A DNA stretch of 64,000 nt. Origin: Chalciporus piperatus (lineage: Eukaryota > Basidiomycota > Agaricomycetes > Boletales > Boletaceae). Below, piece by piece: positions 9,830 through 22,641 of this stretch (the first letter of the stretch is position 1; each line of letters begins with the position of its first letter). Both the position numbers and the translations under genes were made by a program. The notes below the pieces were generated by a model. It was not told the DNA's origin. It made no database searches and saw nothing but the letters and a program-made list of their open reading frames with translations. Location of the stretch: contig JBBPTG010000141.1 in the NCBI GenBank assembly GCA_038093975.1, positions 1 through 64,000 on the forward strand, read 5' to 3'.

Positions 9830-12634
9830 ATGACTGGTTTCTCTGCCATACCCATCGCCGAGGAGTCCGTCGATCATGAACACACCCGCTGGGCTGGGGT
9901 TGCTCGCATAGCCGGCCCAGCTTGGGCGCGACTGCCTTCATTGACCGTCGGTCTCCTTGGTGTACAAGTACTGTGGTCTGTGGAGATGTCCTATGGCAAG
10001 TCCAATCCACTCGTCTTGAATGCGCTACTGACGTCATATAGCTTCTCCATACCTTCTCTCACTTGGCCTGTCCAAATCCTTGATGGCAATCGTTTTCCTT
10101 GCAGGACCGTTGTCCGGTCTTATCGTACAGCCCATGATAGGTAAGTCACTCACCTCGACCGTTTAAGACTTGACCGACTTACTTCACTAGGTATCCTCGC
10201 TGATAATTCGAAATCTCGCTTCGGAAGGCGGCGACCATTCATCATCGTAGGAGCTGCGTTGTGTGGCTTTACGACTCTTCTTCTGGGGTTTACGAGACCA
10301 TTCGCAACGATATTCACGTCCCCGGACTCAACCTCGGTGCGCTCTTGGCTAACATACCCAACTAATGGTCTGCTCACCGGACGATAGAACGACATATTGA
10401 CTATATGGCTCGCTATCCTGTCCATTTATTGCATCGATTTCTCCATCAATGCCGGTGAGTTGGGCAGTGCAGGCAGGTGGGAAATCGGCGGGCTCATGGT
10501 TTGCTAGTCCAGGCTCTTGATCGTGCTCTTCTGGTGGATACCTTGCCAACCGCTCAGCAACCGACAGGTAATGCATGGGCGGCCCGAATGCTGGCCATGG
10601 GAAGCGTTGCTGGATTCTTCGTGTAAGATTCTGTTGATTGCGGATACCAACTGCACTACTGATTGACTGGCAAACCAGGGGAAATCTCGATCTGCCGCGA
10701 TTTTTCCCTTTCTTCGGGAATGCACAACTCGAGGTGCTCTCCGTTTTTGCATCATTTCTCCTGTTTGTGTCACACCTCTGGGTGTGCACTCATGTGGAAG
10801 AGCGTATCTTGCTCACTTCATCGTGCGTTATAGAGCCTTGTGCCTTTTAGTTCGACCCACTCATGTCCTCTGCAGAAATGGTCCAAAAGGTTTGAAACAA
10901 GAGCTGAAGGAATTGTGGGAGACGCTTGTGCGTCTACCTAGTGTCATTCGACAGATCGTACGTTCTCGCCTACTCTTCGTCAAATCCACGGTGACCTGTA
11001 TCTGCAGTGTTTGATCCAATTTTTGTATGTTTCCACATTTTTTGTGTACTTCTAGCCCTGATCGTCGACGGTGGTTAGTGCGTGGCTTGGGTGGTTTCCC
11101 GTGTTATTCTACACGACAGTTTACATTGGCGACCTTCACAAGAATTCCTCCCCTATACCAGAAGACGAGGTTGCTGCGATCGCCCTCGATGCGCAAGCCA
11201 CGCGGTTAGGGACACGGGCCTTATTTTACAGTGCATTGGTGTCCCTAGCAGCCAACATAGTCATGCCCTTATTCATAGCTCCGCAACACGCGGGCCATGC
11301 CTCCAGCCCCCTCCAACCGAAGCAAAAGACGTGGTTAGAACGTGTTCGGATGCACTTGGCTACTCTATGGGCAACGTCCCACTTTATTTTTGCGTTGTGT
11401 ATGGCTGCCACATTGTACGTTCATCACCCGTCCCTTCACATCAGCGGCGATCGTTTGACAGCTGATTGTATTTGGTATTTCTCTTTCCATGTTTGAAACA
11501 TTAGCGTCACTTCTTCAGTTTCGGGCGCAACATTCATCATGTCTGTCACCGGGTTCTGTTGGGCAGTTACGCAGTGGGCGCCTTTTGCTTTGGTGAGTGG
11601 AATCGGAATCAGGGGATTCCTCCGCTATCCGTTCTTACCCCATACCCCAATGGCATCTTTAGCTCGCGGAGGCAATATTATCCCACCCAGCCTCAGATGA
11701 TGCGGGGACAATCCATCTCGCTGACACGCGTTCGACACGCGCGATCCATCCGCGCGATGACGTCGAACGCAATGTGGATGCAGACGAGACCCAACAGCTT
11801 GTTCAAGACGATTTCGACGAGGACGAAGAGGAAGATGAAGAGGACGCTCCCAATGGCCACCCCCATGTTCACTCTCACATCCGCTCTGGCTCCGGCTCTG
11901 GCTCCCAACGCTCGCTCTCAAGACCATCGTCGTTCGAGCAGGAACAACACGAACATGATCCCCGTCCGAGGATCATTGGGATGGGAAGTTCCAGGGCACG
12001 CGTCAGCCGGCTCGATATAGACTTGGCTTCTTCTCCACCACCTTCTGTGTCTCCCTTGGAGGGCAACGAGATGATGTCGTCATCAGGGTCAACAAGCATG
12101 TCGGCCAATGGACTCAGTGCACAGGCTGGTGTCATCCTCGTGCGTGACCTCCTTTTCATCGTGTGTCTTCGGACCTTGCGACTGGGTTTTACTGACAACG
12201 CGTTTGCCCTTTCCCTCCTCCCCCATCTTTTTCCCTCCCCCCTCCCCCCCGTGCTCTCTCGCGTACCCTGGTCATCCAGGGCATTCACAACATGTTCATC
12301 GTCATACCCCAGTTCCTCGTCACCGGTCTTTCATCGATCATCTTTGCGATCTTCGATCCAGACAAATCTGTGTTGCACGGCCACCACCCTGGAAACACAC
12401 AACCTGGCAACGGAACGATCTCGACCGCCTCGCAGGAGGCCGTCACACAGTTATTCTCCCGCGCGGAGGACGCCAAACCCAACTCGATAGCCATCATCTT
12501 TCGGTACGCGCGTGTTTCCTTTCTTCGCAACTGCATACCGATGTTGACCACCGCATGACAGATTGGGAGGTATCGCAGCCGCGATCGCGTTCGTCCTCTC
12601 TTATCGTCTAGCCAGGGAGCTCCAACGTCATTGA
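9830..12634 (+). CDS. Sucrose/alpha-glucoside:H+ symporter-like transporter (SLC45/SUT, MFS)
   Basis: Plasma-membrane type sugar transporter with about 12 membrane segments. Diagnostic pieces are seen in order: EMSYASPYLLSLGLSKSLMA (after splicing), LAGPLSGLIVQPMIG, then SRFGRRRPFIIVGA (the loop motif of sucrose transporters), NAWAARMLAMGSVAGFFVGN, WLGWFPVLFYTTVYIGD and a final LGGIAAAIAFVLSYRLAREL. A long cytoplasmic loop coded at about 11700-12140 is rich in Asp/Glu, then His, then Ser (DFDEDEEEDEEDAPNGHP). The first intron (9996-10041) starts GCAAGT and ends ATAG, a GC-AG intron, and only this join restores the conserved EMSYASPY. At least eight further introns are present. S. pombe Sut1 is the best-studied fungal relative, carrying maltose and sucrose; substrate here is inferred. 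It is convergent with URC4. Confidence 0.88.
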
Positions 12635-12734
12635 ATGTTGTATGATGGAGTTGTAGATCGTGATACAACCTATTTTCCGGATTTCTCCAAAGCTATTCGT
12701 ACACTACCATCTGATGAAAAAAAAACTAGACTTG

Positions 12735-12760
12735 CACACACACACACACACACACACACG
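12735..12760. repeat. CA dinucleotide microsatellite
   Basis: About 12 tandem CA units lie between the 3' ends of the transporter and URC4 genes. Confidence 0.9.
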
Positions 12761-12793
12761 CTGGTTTTCGTTCTCTCCGCGACCATTCAGGCA

Positions 12794-14686
12794 TCAGAAC
12801 ACCGTCCCATCGCTCACGATGTCGATTGGAGGTCCTCCCGTGTCCGGGCGGAGCTCCTTGGCCTTTTCTCTTCCCCCTTTCCACGTTGCGCTCTCCAACA
12901 CCTGTGCGAGCGTCAGCGTCTCCCTTGAGAGGTTGTATTTCCGCCGAAGACCGTCCGCGATCCGATCCCTAGGGATAATACATCCATGCATCAGTGTCCA
13001 TTCTCCATTTCAGGTAAAATGACGCAAAACGAACAATTCGATCACCGTCATGGCTCGCCACTCCACGACGGCAGGATGTGATGGCGGCAAACGAGGGATG
13101 GTGTTTCCATCAGACGACAACGACAACACGTCTCGGCGAAGGGTCAGGACGCCGAAATCGACCAATAGACCGCCTGTGTTTTTGATTTGATTTGGGTGTA
13201 TAAAAAAAAAAAAAAAAACAGGTTTGTGTCAGCGTATCGGTCTTGGGGATCAAACAAGTAATATCGAGTTCGTTTTTTTTTTTTGTTCATTTACCATTGC
13301 GGTATTCCGGGAGACCGGTCATGTCTTCTACTCCTTCAAAGGACCACCCGAGGAGTTTCTCGATTGGCTCGATGAGACTGTAGGTGATCCATCCGGTCAG
13401 TTTGTGGAAGGGGACCAAGGCGTCTGCTTCGGGTTGACCGGGTCGTTGGAGTGCTGGACAGGGCCAGACGTCACCGAGCGGGATGCCGTCCAACGTCAGT
13501 CTTGAAGGCCAGATGGACGACAGACCCTCGATGAGGATTGTCCAGAGCACGGAAATATGGACCCGCCGTTGGGGACCATCCGGCTTTGACTGCGCCTCGA
13601 GCAAGTCTGTAAAAAGGGGGCAAGAGCGGTGGTGTGTGTCAGTGATATTGGACAATGAAGGGGTGATGACGGCAGATGGCGGTAACTTACCAAGCATGTT
13701 TCCGGGTCTGGCATCCTTGCCAAAGAATTCGGGGTTCGATTGGAGCGCGTTGCTGAGATTGACGAGGAGGGACGTTCGGCCCTCGAGCCCTACCATCGGG
13801 TTCGAGTCACCGACTTGCATCGCCTCGGCGACTTTATCGACGGTGATGCGAGCCAGTCCTTGAGCTATGAATCGTCATCACGATGACACCACCACCATCA
13901 ACAACGAGGGTGACGACGAGAAAAGGGGGTAAAAGTAACGTACCGTCGACTCGGTATGGTTGTGAGGCAGATCCCGAGAAGAGGCCAGCTGCGAACATGT
14001 GCACGCTGGCGACGCCCAGTCCTTCGGATCGCGTAAAGGATTGTCCGGATTCGTGTTCAGTATAGGTCCACTTTGAACCAGCACCTGCATCCAGGAGGAC
14101 AGAGACGAGGAAGAGATCGATGATGCGTTTGCACTTTTCGGTCGTGTCGAGAGGGGCTAGGCTGGAAGCGTCCCAGGCGCGCATCATGGGTTCAACGCGG
14201 GGTCGACCGGCATCAAGATGTCGCCATCGCCCATGAGGGGGAATCTAGCCACGTCAAACAAAAGCGGGCACGGATGAGCTAAAGAGGGAAAACGATACGG
14301 ATGGAGATGGCAGGACTGAACCTCGGGGAAACACCGAGTAATTCTGAACAGGGAAGCAAAAAGTACGGAAACTCACTTCGTGGAACGATTGTGAAAAGTC
14401 TCTCTACAAAACTGGTCAATTTGTCATGGTCAATGACAGAGAAGCTCCCTCCCCTTCCAGGAACACGGAGGATGATGTGGGGAGGGAGCTGCATACATCC
14501 ACACACCTCGATGATGGACGCACAAAACTCAATCACTTCGTCCTCCTTTCCAGGGTCGTAATCAAAGTACTGCAGCTCACCCTTTTTCGCGAGATCGTGT
14601 ACTTGGGCACACCGCGCTCTGATGGATGGGAGTGTGCGCAGGAACATCGCTTGTGCACGAGGAGAATCCTGACGTGGGAGCATCAT
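12794..14686 (-). CDS. URC4: Uracil catabolism protein 4 family (DUF1688)
   Basis: Member of the DUF1688/Urc4 family, required in yeasts for the URC pathway that releases nitrogen from uracil; its exact reaction is not settled. The N-terminus AMFLRTLPSIRARCAQVHDL followed by GELQYFDYD is the family opening, and the C-terminal half carries PLGDVWPCPAL and LLGWSFEGVEDMTGLPEYRNGG, then a final exon with DRIADGLRRKYNLSRETLTLAQVLE. Exons are spread over the minus strand with introns inferred near 14240-14290, 13870-13945, 13610-13690, 13195-13285 and 12960-13035; one contains a T-rich/A-rich pair of homopolymers (about 13200-13280). The start at 14686 (ATG ATG) was chosen because the family homology begins about 15 residues later. 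It lies tail-to-tail with the sugar transporter. Confidence 0.88.
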
Positions 14687-17196
14687 CGTTGATCGTGATA
14701 TCCTCGACCTTGCGTTGTTCGGCGAGACTGTAGAAACACGCGGAAACGTTGAAGATGGATCTGGATCGGGTAGTAGTATGAGCCTGTTTGTGAGCGTATG
14801 GAAACTCAAAACTTGGACTGGTGAGCTGTGCGTAGTTTGGTACGCAGTCGTCGAGCAGGTTCGGGTTCAAGTTCAACGCGACAATCAGATAGGACGGATC
14901 GTCCCTTTTATGGTCAATTAACCCCTGTATGGGCCTTGCAAGTGACCTCGAGGACGCTACTCCCGGTAGTTGATTCTCGCTGTTAAAATGTCCAACATAG
15001 CCTATTCAAGTCATACCGGGGGCGTGTCAGGTCCAATCACATTTTGTATTTCGCCCAGCTCGCTTTCGAGGTACGCATTCCGAGTCAATAATTCCCCGCT
15101 CGCTTCGCTCTTTCCGCCGACACGTTCAGAATGACATGCGTAATACGATCAACTGTGGGGAATGAGCCCACACTTTACCCCATTGGCAGCCAGTTAGAGG
15201 GTATTCAGCCCAACATGGCTCGGCTCGTTAGAGTCGATAACCGTTGCCCCGAAGCTCCGAGTCTCCCGGCAGACCCTCACGACATCTCATTACAGCTTGC
15301 TTTGATACCAAAAAAACCCTCAACCTGAGTCCAAGCTACAATCAATCTACTTGCCCAGATTCTTGCATCCCTCGTTGGTGAGCCGTTGGACACGTGTTCT
15401 TCCTGCGAGCCGTCAGACTTGAGACATCGGCCTCGCCTGGGCATTGCCACCAATTCAGTCAGACCCCCTCGTTGACAACACGCCGCCTAAACGCTCCATC
15501 AACCAAAGTGATCGGACCATCGTCCGACAGTAAGGAAGAGAAACGAGAAAACAGAGTCAGATTCCGAGATAAATAGAATATTAGGCATCATCGAATACAA
15601 TCGCGAGGCATGGTGACGATGTAAATATAACCCTTACTTAAGCTTGCTGTCGTACGCAGTGGGAACATGACGAATCTCTCCTTTGGCCAACTTTTGGCTG
15701 GGCCCTGCCCATCCTAAAGGGATGAAGGTGGTCAGTCTGATAAATTCCAAGTATGCGCTAGAAGCAGACCAACGGACATTTGTAAACATGTCGTCGGACA
15801 GCCAATACAAGGTCGCGCGTGCTGAGCGCTGTACCGGCATCGATTGGACCTGCAGTCGACCTAGGGGTTCATCCGTTTAGCAAACGCGGCAGACTCAAAC
15901 GTGAGTAGCTCCACCTTGTTCTCGGTGTAAGGCTCCTTGTGTCCGCAGGAGAACTCGACACATTGAAGTTCGCGGTAGCACATTTTGATTGAAACCAAGT
16001 GGAATCGTCTGCTCTCCACCGTGTCAGAAATACTCGCGACGCGGCAGAAAGACCGAGCTCACGCGAATAGAGTAGATTAAGAGAACTTGAAGTAGTCGTG
16101 AAAGAAGACGTTTAAGATCGTAAGACTGTATGGGGAGAAGGGAACTGTCGAATGACTGCTAGCTGGGATACTTCAGTCGTTCTCCAGACCAAGCTTTATA
16201 CCTTTCACTCACTCATTTTCCAAGCAATCTATCACTGAATCTTGCGCGTAAGCCCTTCCTCGTTCAAATCCCTCTTTCGGAAGGGAGATCTGGATGTGTT
16301 GTGGGGTGACACGGGGGTTAATCTCAAGCACGTAGGGCAGCTTCTTTGCACAAAGACAGTTAAAGGTCGATCATCTGATGAGGTGGAGATCCACACCACT
16401 AGTAAAGGCTCGGGCCTTGTCATATATATCATGGCACCTGATAGTAAATAATCCATCGCGGAGTCAGGCCTCGAAATGGACGAAGATTAGTTCCGACTGT
16501 ACGTACTGAGGCATCTTCCCATCCTCGGATCCTGCAATTAGCGCTGCTAGCTCGATGGATAAAACGTCCGACCCGTCTCCATTGCGCTGGATACAAGGTG
16601 GGGGAGAATGGGGGAGCGTGGGCAAGGCGGAGGCCTTTGCATCCGTGAAGAAATGATGCGGCATGTCAATTTACGTCTTTGGGGTCGAGGCGGCACAGGT
16701 AAAATGAATCGGTCTCAAACCCGACAAGGGGTTCGCGCCCTACTAGCTACGCAAGGTGCCAAACCATATTAAGACAACAGGCAATATTCACACAACTCCG
16801 CGAGTCGCGGGGCTGCATATGCGTGAGAGAGGGGCGAAGTAGGGGACACATGAGTCAGACCGCACGCCAGTGGGATGAAAGGCCATCCTCGCAGCTGAAA
16901 AGAGGGCGCAAATGGAGCGACCATTACCCAGAGCTTGCGGTCAACGGGGTGGGTTGCCGACAATGACGGGGGCTCAAAATTAGAGACAATGCCCCTCAGG
17001 GCGAACAAACCAAACCGAGTACCAGATGCGGCAAGTGTGTTGAATATGTCATCTTGTCCAATAAGAGAGCAACATCGAGCGTATGAAATACCAAAATGCG
17101 CGGCTGAAGACGTTTTCTCAGGTCAGTCATCTGGGCAGGAGGGGGATAAGTTCCGACCTTGACAAGTGGGAAGTGATCGTCTCTGATGTGGAGCTT
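14687..17196. other. 2.5 kb without a recognisable gene
   Basis: Six-frame reading shows only short frames without family features. No tRNA or rRNA was seen. Base composition is similar to the flanks. It may hold a decayed gene or the promoter of URC4; nothing can be supported further. Confidence 0.5.
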
Positions 17197-18263
17197 TCAA
17201 GTTTGGGTAGATGGCGCGCAGCGTTTCCAGAAGTCATGCTCCCACCACTCTCCTGGTACTCGTGTCGCTGAAAGACCCCGTTCGAAAACGGTGGCGTCCG
17301 ATGCACGGCTCAAACACCAGAGTTCTTTAACTCCCAACTGGCGCAAGTAGTCTCGCATTCGAGGGTAGTTCTCGCCCACACGATGAGGTCCGTGACTGTC
17401 ATCGGAGAGGGCAAGGCGTCCACCCAGTTCGAGAATCAACTAATGACAACATGAGGACACAGAAAGAAGGCACTCGAGCCACGCACTGCAGCGACATCCT
17501 CTGCGGGATACGAAGTCCGCCAACCCTTCCTCAAGGCGGCCGCGTTGACCTCAAACAAAGCGCCATAGTCGATTGCGTATTTAACGTTTCGTTTTAATTT
17601 CTCCCATGCGTTCGGAAATTCGGAGAAACGCAATTCTGGGTTGTAGAGTCGGCACAGATCCAGGTGACCGATAATTTCCGGCCGAAAACGTTCCAGCAAA
17701 CGGTAATGCGCATCAAAGTATGTCGAGAGGAATTTGTCCATGTGACCGCTTCCGGTGGTATTAATTTCAGCCACCTCATCTGTGAAGCTATGCAGAGCCC
17801 TCTCGAATGAGGCGAGATCAAAGTCGATGGGAATGGTATTGACGTGATGGATTGAACCAACGATGTATTCAATGCGGCTGGAATGTTTAATGAGAAGGGC
17901 GCTCAATTTTTCCAGGTCTATTTCAGTGATGAAGTCGGTCTCTAGACCGACCAGGAGTGTGATTTGGGAAGCATATGCTGACTTGAGCCTGTGGGCCTCG
18001 TCCAAGAAGTCTGTGAATTGCCGCATCAGGGCATCAGGCGACAGCCCTGCCTGTAGGCAAGAAAAATGAGCGGAGTGCGAGAACATATTAGGCAAAGAAG
18101 GAACCTCTTCTGGATACAAATCGTCTAACCTATACCGAGGAACATGTTCAGTGAGGCCAAATATCTCAAAACCCTGCTTGATGGCTTCCAATACGACCTC
18201 CTCGAGGGTTCCGGAGGCGTGTCTGCAGAACTGACCCGAATGTGAGTGGTGACTGTATGGCAT
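17197..18263 (-). CDS. HIS2: Histidinol-phosphatase (PHP family)
   Basis: Hydrolyses L-histidinol phosphate to histidinol, the penultimate step of histidine synthesis. Two exons: 18263-17487 and 17439-17197, joined over a 47-nt GT-AG intron (17440-17486). Metal-binding motifs of the PHP fold are present: HSHSGQFCRHA at the start, EIFGLTEHVPRY, GLETDF, YIVGSIHHV, GHLDL and, in exon 2, ALSDDSHGPHRVG. The start MPYSHHSHSG matches the way this family normally begins; an upstream in-frame ATG at 18332 would add 23 residues without family features. Length, about 340 residues, fits the fungal enzymes. It is the only histidine gene seen here, as expected for a fungus with unlinked pathway genes. Confidence 0.93.
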
Positions 18264-18332
18264 ATGAGGTCTGATCAAGTTGTCTGTCACTTTTTGCTGA
18301 GGGGAGTCACAGCGCGGTTGATGGTGAGACAT

Positions 18333-18703
18333 GATGTTTACGTAACACAGAAAGGCTATCTAGCACTCGAAACCCGTTGCACCTCCAACTTTCGTATCGA
18401 TAGAGCGAGCACGAATGTACGACAATCTATTCTAACTGTAACGAGCCCCGCACTTTGATGCGTTACACCAATCGAACCCCTCACATCAATGTCGATGCTG
18501 CGCCCTGCTTTTTGAAAATCGGCAACCTAACTCCTGCTTCTCGCCCTGACATTCACACCCCGCCTGCCGTCAACACCGCATCGAAGTCGCATCGGTGTGA
18601 GAGACAAGATGTTGATATCAGGAAATACAGCATTCGCCAAGCGCAGACTAGTTCTACCTCTCACCTGCATGCCATATGTGTGGGGCAAGGTGGCATGACT
18701 GAC
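18333..18703. other. Intergenic between HIS2 and SPO7
   Basis: Upstream of the histidinol phosphatase gene and downstream of SPO7. No gene or repeat recognised. Confidence 0.4.
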
Positions 18704-19811
18704 CTACATGTCAGCTGGTCGACTGTAACTGTCAAAGATACCTTTTTTCATTAATTTGCGGGGAATAAGGTCAGAAGAACATACGGCAGGGGTGCCTCGT
18801 CGTGAGGCTCTTGTCATAGGGCTGGACCTCCCGGAGGACGAGGGCGTTGGAAACACACTTCCAACTCCCCTGCCCCTGGTGGAAGAAGAGGCCGCTCGAA
18901 CCTGTGGCACCGCTGCCAAGGGCTGTACTGTTACTGGCTGTTTATTCCATGGCATTTGAAAACGCAGCCAACCCAGCCAGGTTTTCATCGCAGCAGATCG
19001 TTCACGCTCTTGTCGCTTCCGCTCAAAGGCCGCGCGGTAGCGTTCGTAAGACTCGCGAAATGAGCGATCCACACGAGAAGAGAATATCAGCTCACCCCGG
19101 GGGTTGGCCGCCGGAGGGATGGGAGAGATGGGTACCGACGTACCCCGGTCAGGCGGTGGAGATCGAGTCGATGATCGAGTCGCAGATTCAGGTGATGGTT
19201 CCGGTTTGGGGGAAAGTAGCGAAAATGGATTCAGGGAGAATTTTGACCGTAAAGGTAGCTGTCGGACGTTGAGGTAGATGTTGAACGAGCGCAATGCTTT
19301 GTTTGCGTGGGGGACATATCTTCGAGAACGTTCGTGATCAGGATTGTTCTGATGGGACCGAAAGCAGTGCTTCATACCGATTAGCGTAAGAAATCTTCTG
19401 GGAGTACATGCCACTCGCAAAGAAGAGGAGAAGAGTGGTGATTGCAACGAACAACAGACCAGAAGCAAAGTACGGATGTGGTTTCACGCTGGTGACGTTT
19501 CCATAGACATCTGGGAGTATACGCCGAAGGAAGTAGGTATAGGGTATGTCTAGGAACGAGGTCTGCAGCAGGACTTCGGATAAGAGGAAGACAATGACGA
19601 GGATGAGATGTAGTAAGAACACTGCCAAGTTGTCAGTTAAGGTAAAAAGGAGAGAGGCAAGCTGCTCACGTTGATAACGAGACTTTCTGCGCTTTAGAGA
19701 CGTCGCATTGGTCTTTAGCCTCTCCTCGAACAGGAGCAGGTCGCGGTAGGTTGCTGGATCGTTTGGAGGATAGAAGGATGGTCGACCGTGTAACGTATGA
19801 CCCCGCGCCAT
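18704..19811 (-). CDS. SPO7: SPO7, regulatory subunit of the Nem1-Spo7 lipin phosphatase
   Basis: In yeasts the Nem1-Spo7 complex on the nuclear envelope/ER dephosphorylates lipin (Pah1), controlling phospholipid versus triacylglycerol synthesis and nuclear shape. The N-terminus holds the family signature ATYRDLLLFEERLKTNAT with the basic LKRRKSRYQ. Two membrane segments follow (LFLLHLILVIVFLLSEVLL after splicing, and GLLFVAITTLLLFFASGMY), then NKALRSFNIYLNVR and a long Ser/Pro/Arg-rich tail. Introns: about 19625-19671 and 19320-19378, both GT-AG; the second restores SYANRYVPHANKALRSF. The C-terminal tail after SPISPIPPA is less conserved and its end is taken from the first stop. Divergent neighbour at 20146, about 330 bp away. 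Confidence 0.88.
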
Positions 19812-20145
19812 TCAAGTTTAAATTCACTCGGCAAGGTTTGTGACTTGGAATACCAAGACGTCCCCTGTAACGTTGTTCGAGATATCCAGTACGCACCGGG
19901 AAATGCTCAAGATTGTCGTCGATATCAGCGACGACGACCAAGACCAAGACAGTCTCGGACAGCCAGACAACTGAGACAGCGAGGAAGCTGTTTTATTATT
20001 CACGTGACCGGTCCGCCTGTACAAATGGAGGCGCGACTTGAACGTGTCAGCCGCGAGGCAGTTTGTTCTGCATCCCGAAGGTCTCCCGCCACGTCAGCGA
20101 GTTTAGGTCCCATAGAACGAGTAAAAGGTCTCAGTCTAGCTATCC

Positions 20146-21525
20146 ATGACTATCGTCCTACTTGCGACCATTTCTTTATTCGCGCTGGTCGTCACTAGTC
20201 GCCCAATATTACCGGACTCTGACCTGTAAGTCTTCGTCACGCATTTGAAGCTGCGGAGACACACCCACTGATCATTCTGTTTGCGTCAGAAGCGTACAAG
20301 CATCATCTGCGCTCCAGACTGCAGTCCAGGCTACATTCCAGATCCATTCAGGGTCAGTCTAACCCATTAAACATCTAGCAATGACGACTGAGCATGGTGT
20401 GGCGTTTACAGTAAAGATGACCTCAAGGCCGACGACGCAAGCATCCAGTTCTTGGACCCCGAGCAATTTCTCGAATTCTTCGAGCTTGACAAGAAGACCA
20501 TCGAGGCTATAGCCTCACTCGAACTCGTGCCTGAAGACAAACCTTCGGTTGAAGAGACCCCCGTGAGCGACCCTCTCGACGACGAGAACACATTCGACGG
20601 TGACGATGAACACACTGAACTCGGTGGCGAACACGATGCCGACCAACCCACTCTTACCGAAGAGCCGATCCCCAAACAACTGGAACCTTTACCCGAAGAA
20701 ACTCCGAGTGCACCACTCGTCGTCCTGGCCTTCTCCTGCATTGCCGCAGTCTTGGCGCTAGCTTGTATCGTGTTGACGCTTTACATCGCCAAGGCCCTAC
20801 GATCCCAAATGCTCGCCTCACAGAGGGCTTGGGAACTATTACCGCGTTTCTGGAAACGTTCCAAGGTGTCTGTGCCCCAAGAGGATACGGTTACAAGACC
20901 CAAGAAACCTCTTCCGGTTCGAGGTTCTCTTCTACTACAGACAGACGTGCAACAACAGCGCCTTCTCGCTGCTGAAGAGGGGTCTGCTTCGAAATCCGAC
21001 TTGCATGCAGAGGAGAAACACCTCTATTTCGATGCTGTATCGGACATGGACTCAGAGTGGGATGATGTCGATGGGGGCTATCAAGATGCTATTGATCTGA
21101 CACCCCTCCCTGTCTCCCATGACCTTCCACCCGACGACATGCATCTGCGCCAGCCTCGTTTCGACGACCCACCCCTTCCAACCTTGCAGTACTCCACATT
21201 CGATCAGCCTGGGGCAGATGATCGCAGCTCGCCCTTGATGGGCGAATTGTGCGCTTCCCCTATATCTCGACCTGCTTGGTCGGTTCGCGCGATCGATTCC
21301 CCACTGCTTGGTATATCCTCGCGCGAACCTGGTGCGGATTCAACACCGCAGCCTCTTATCCACCCCCGCCGCCGTGCTTACCGCTCGGCCGTACCCGAAT
21401 TTGACATTGCCCTCGCTATGCAGCTTCGCCCTGGCCTTGGCATCGGTGCAGATCCCGCATGGATGGTTCGTTTCTTGATGGCTATCTTCGGATGGTTCAC
21501 AGTCGCCTTAACAAGCAATCGTTAA
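20146..21525 (+). CDS. Unknown single-pass membrane protein with signal peptide
   Basis: I do not recognise the family. The first exon, from ATG 20146, codes a classic signal peptide (MTIVLLATISLFALVVTSR); a GT-AG intron follows (about 20226-20290), then a very small exon, a second intron (about 20352-20411) and one long exon to 21525. The lumenal part is acidic (for example LDDENTFDGDDEHTEL). A 24-residue hydrophobic segment starts at VVLAFSCIAAVLALACIVLT, followed by a long, mostly hydrophilic part rich in Pro/Asp/Ser, and a short hydrophobic C-terminus (WMVRFLMAIFGWFTVAL). Codon use and acidic bias look like a genuine gene. It probably sits in the secretory pathway or plasma membrane. Divergent from SPO7. 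Confidence 0.7.
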
Positions 21526-22641
21526 ACAACCTCTGGCGCCACCGTAGTTGACCGCTTGCGCATCAGGCTCGGTTGACAGTGGGTCAATCTGGTTTAGTAA
21601 ACGTGGTCAGCGAACGCTACCGCCTTTGTACATCCGAAATACCATGGATTAAGTAACGAAACACATCCTATGCGCATCTTATTTGGTTTAACGCTACGTC
21701 TCTTTCCACTCCGTTCGTGTAGTTGCCGTCAACCCTCCCTCACCCTTTTATTTCCTCCTCCTCCTACACACCGGGTCGCCCGCAACCTCATGCCATCATT
21801 TTCTTCTTTCTCTCTTTCTTCAATTCAAACTGCATCACACAAGTTATACATACGCAACGGAACAAGAGCTTGTAGACAGCTTCAAAGACTTTTCGTCTAC
21901 AAACACATGGCTCGCATCATTGCATCACCCTGCATGTCTCATCTGATTCGTCCACTCACACTGGAGATGTAATCGATCGATCGATTGCATTGTAGTAGAC
22001 ATAATTTTTTTCGACGCTTGGTTTTGTCATTCCGTGTGGACGACTACATAGATCTTCCATATATAGTACCTCTCGACATGCAACCTGCTTTGTGTCTTAC
22101 AACTAGCAGGTCCTTGTAATTGCCGTCCGTTGTTCGCTTATTGATTGCTTCAAGTTGTTACCCGTCGTATGTTGGTTGCGTTTCGTCGATGCCGACTCAT
22201 CAACATCGTCATGCCCACCGCTCGATTGTCGGCCGGTGAGGTCGGAGAGTGCTTCGAGTTCGTGTATGGTCATTGGTGGGTCGTCGATCGTCTTGGTAAG
22301 AACCTCGAGCTGTCATCGTCATCGTTGACGATTATTGAGCGCAAACAAAGCTACACCTGGCAAACGACGGCCCATCAGTGGGTGTGTGATCTTCGCCAGA
22401 CGTTCACAAAATTTAGCCCACAAATTTCGAGGGAGGGTGCAGGGGGGATTGATAAGGGAGTCGGGCTGTGGGGCTGACTAAACGCCGATTTGTGCAGTGC
22501 ACAGCCCAGTTGTGTTACAATGTGTAGATCGCACAAAGACCGCAAGTAGACCGGAATGACGAAATATTGTTACCCGGTCTTGCAGGGTCTTCAACAATAT
22601 CATGCGCCTCAGAAAGCTCGCCTGGCTTCTGACAAGCAATC
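21526..22641. other. Intergenic, boundary of the duplicated accessory block
   Basis: Contains pyrimidine-rich 3' flank of the previous gene and a copy of the dispersed short repeat near 22395-22445. No gene supported. Confidence 0.45.
22395..22445 (-). repeat. Dispersed short repeat, copy 1
   Basis: Core cacaaaatttagcccacaaa then ttcgaggg. The reverse complement recurs near 25415-25445, and related versions near 36190-36225 and 44905-44940. The copy here is inverted relative to the one at 25.4 kb, and the pair flanks the first P450 gene. Confidence 0.6.

Noticed and set aside
12735..12760. CRISPR-like or satellite array
   Set aside because: Simple CA microsatellite only; no CRISPR array, as expected in a eukaryote.
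14687..17196. Genes suggested by short open frames in both strands
   Set aside because: No family features, no consistent splice structure and frames overlap each other on opposite strands.
19797..20198. Plus-strand gene between SPO7 and the membrane protein gene
   Set aside because: It overlaps SPO7 and the real start at 20146 in another frame; no signal or motif.
22145..22477. Protein-coding gene ahead of P450 copy 1
   Set aside because: The frame runs through the dispersed repeat and shows no family features.
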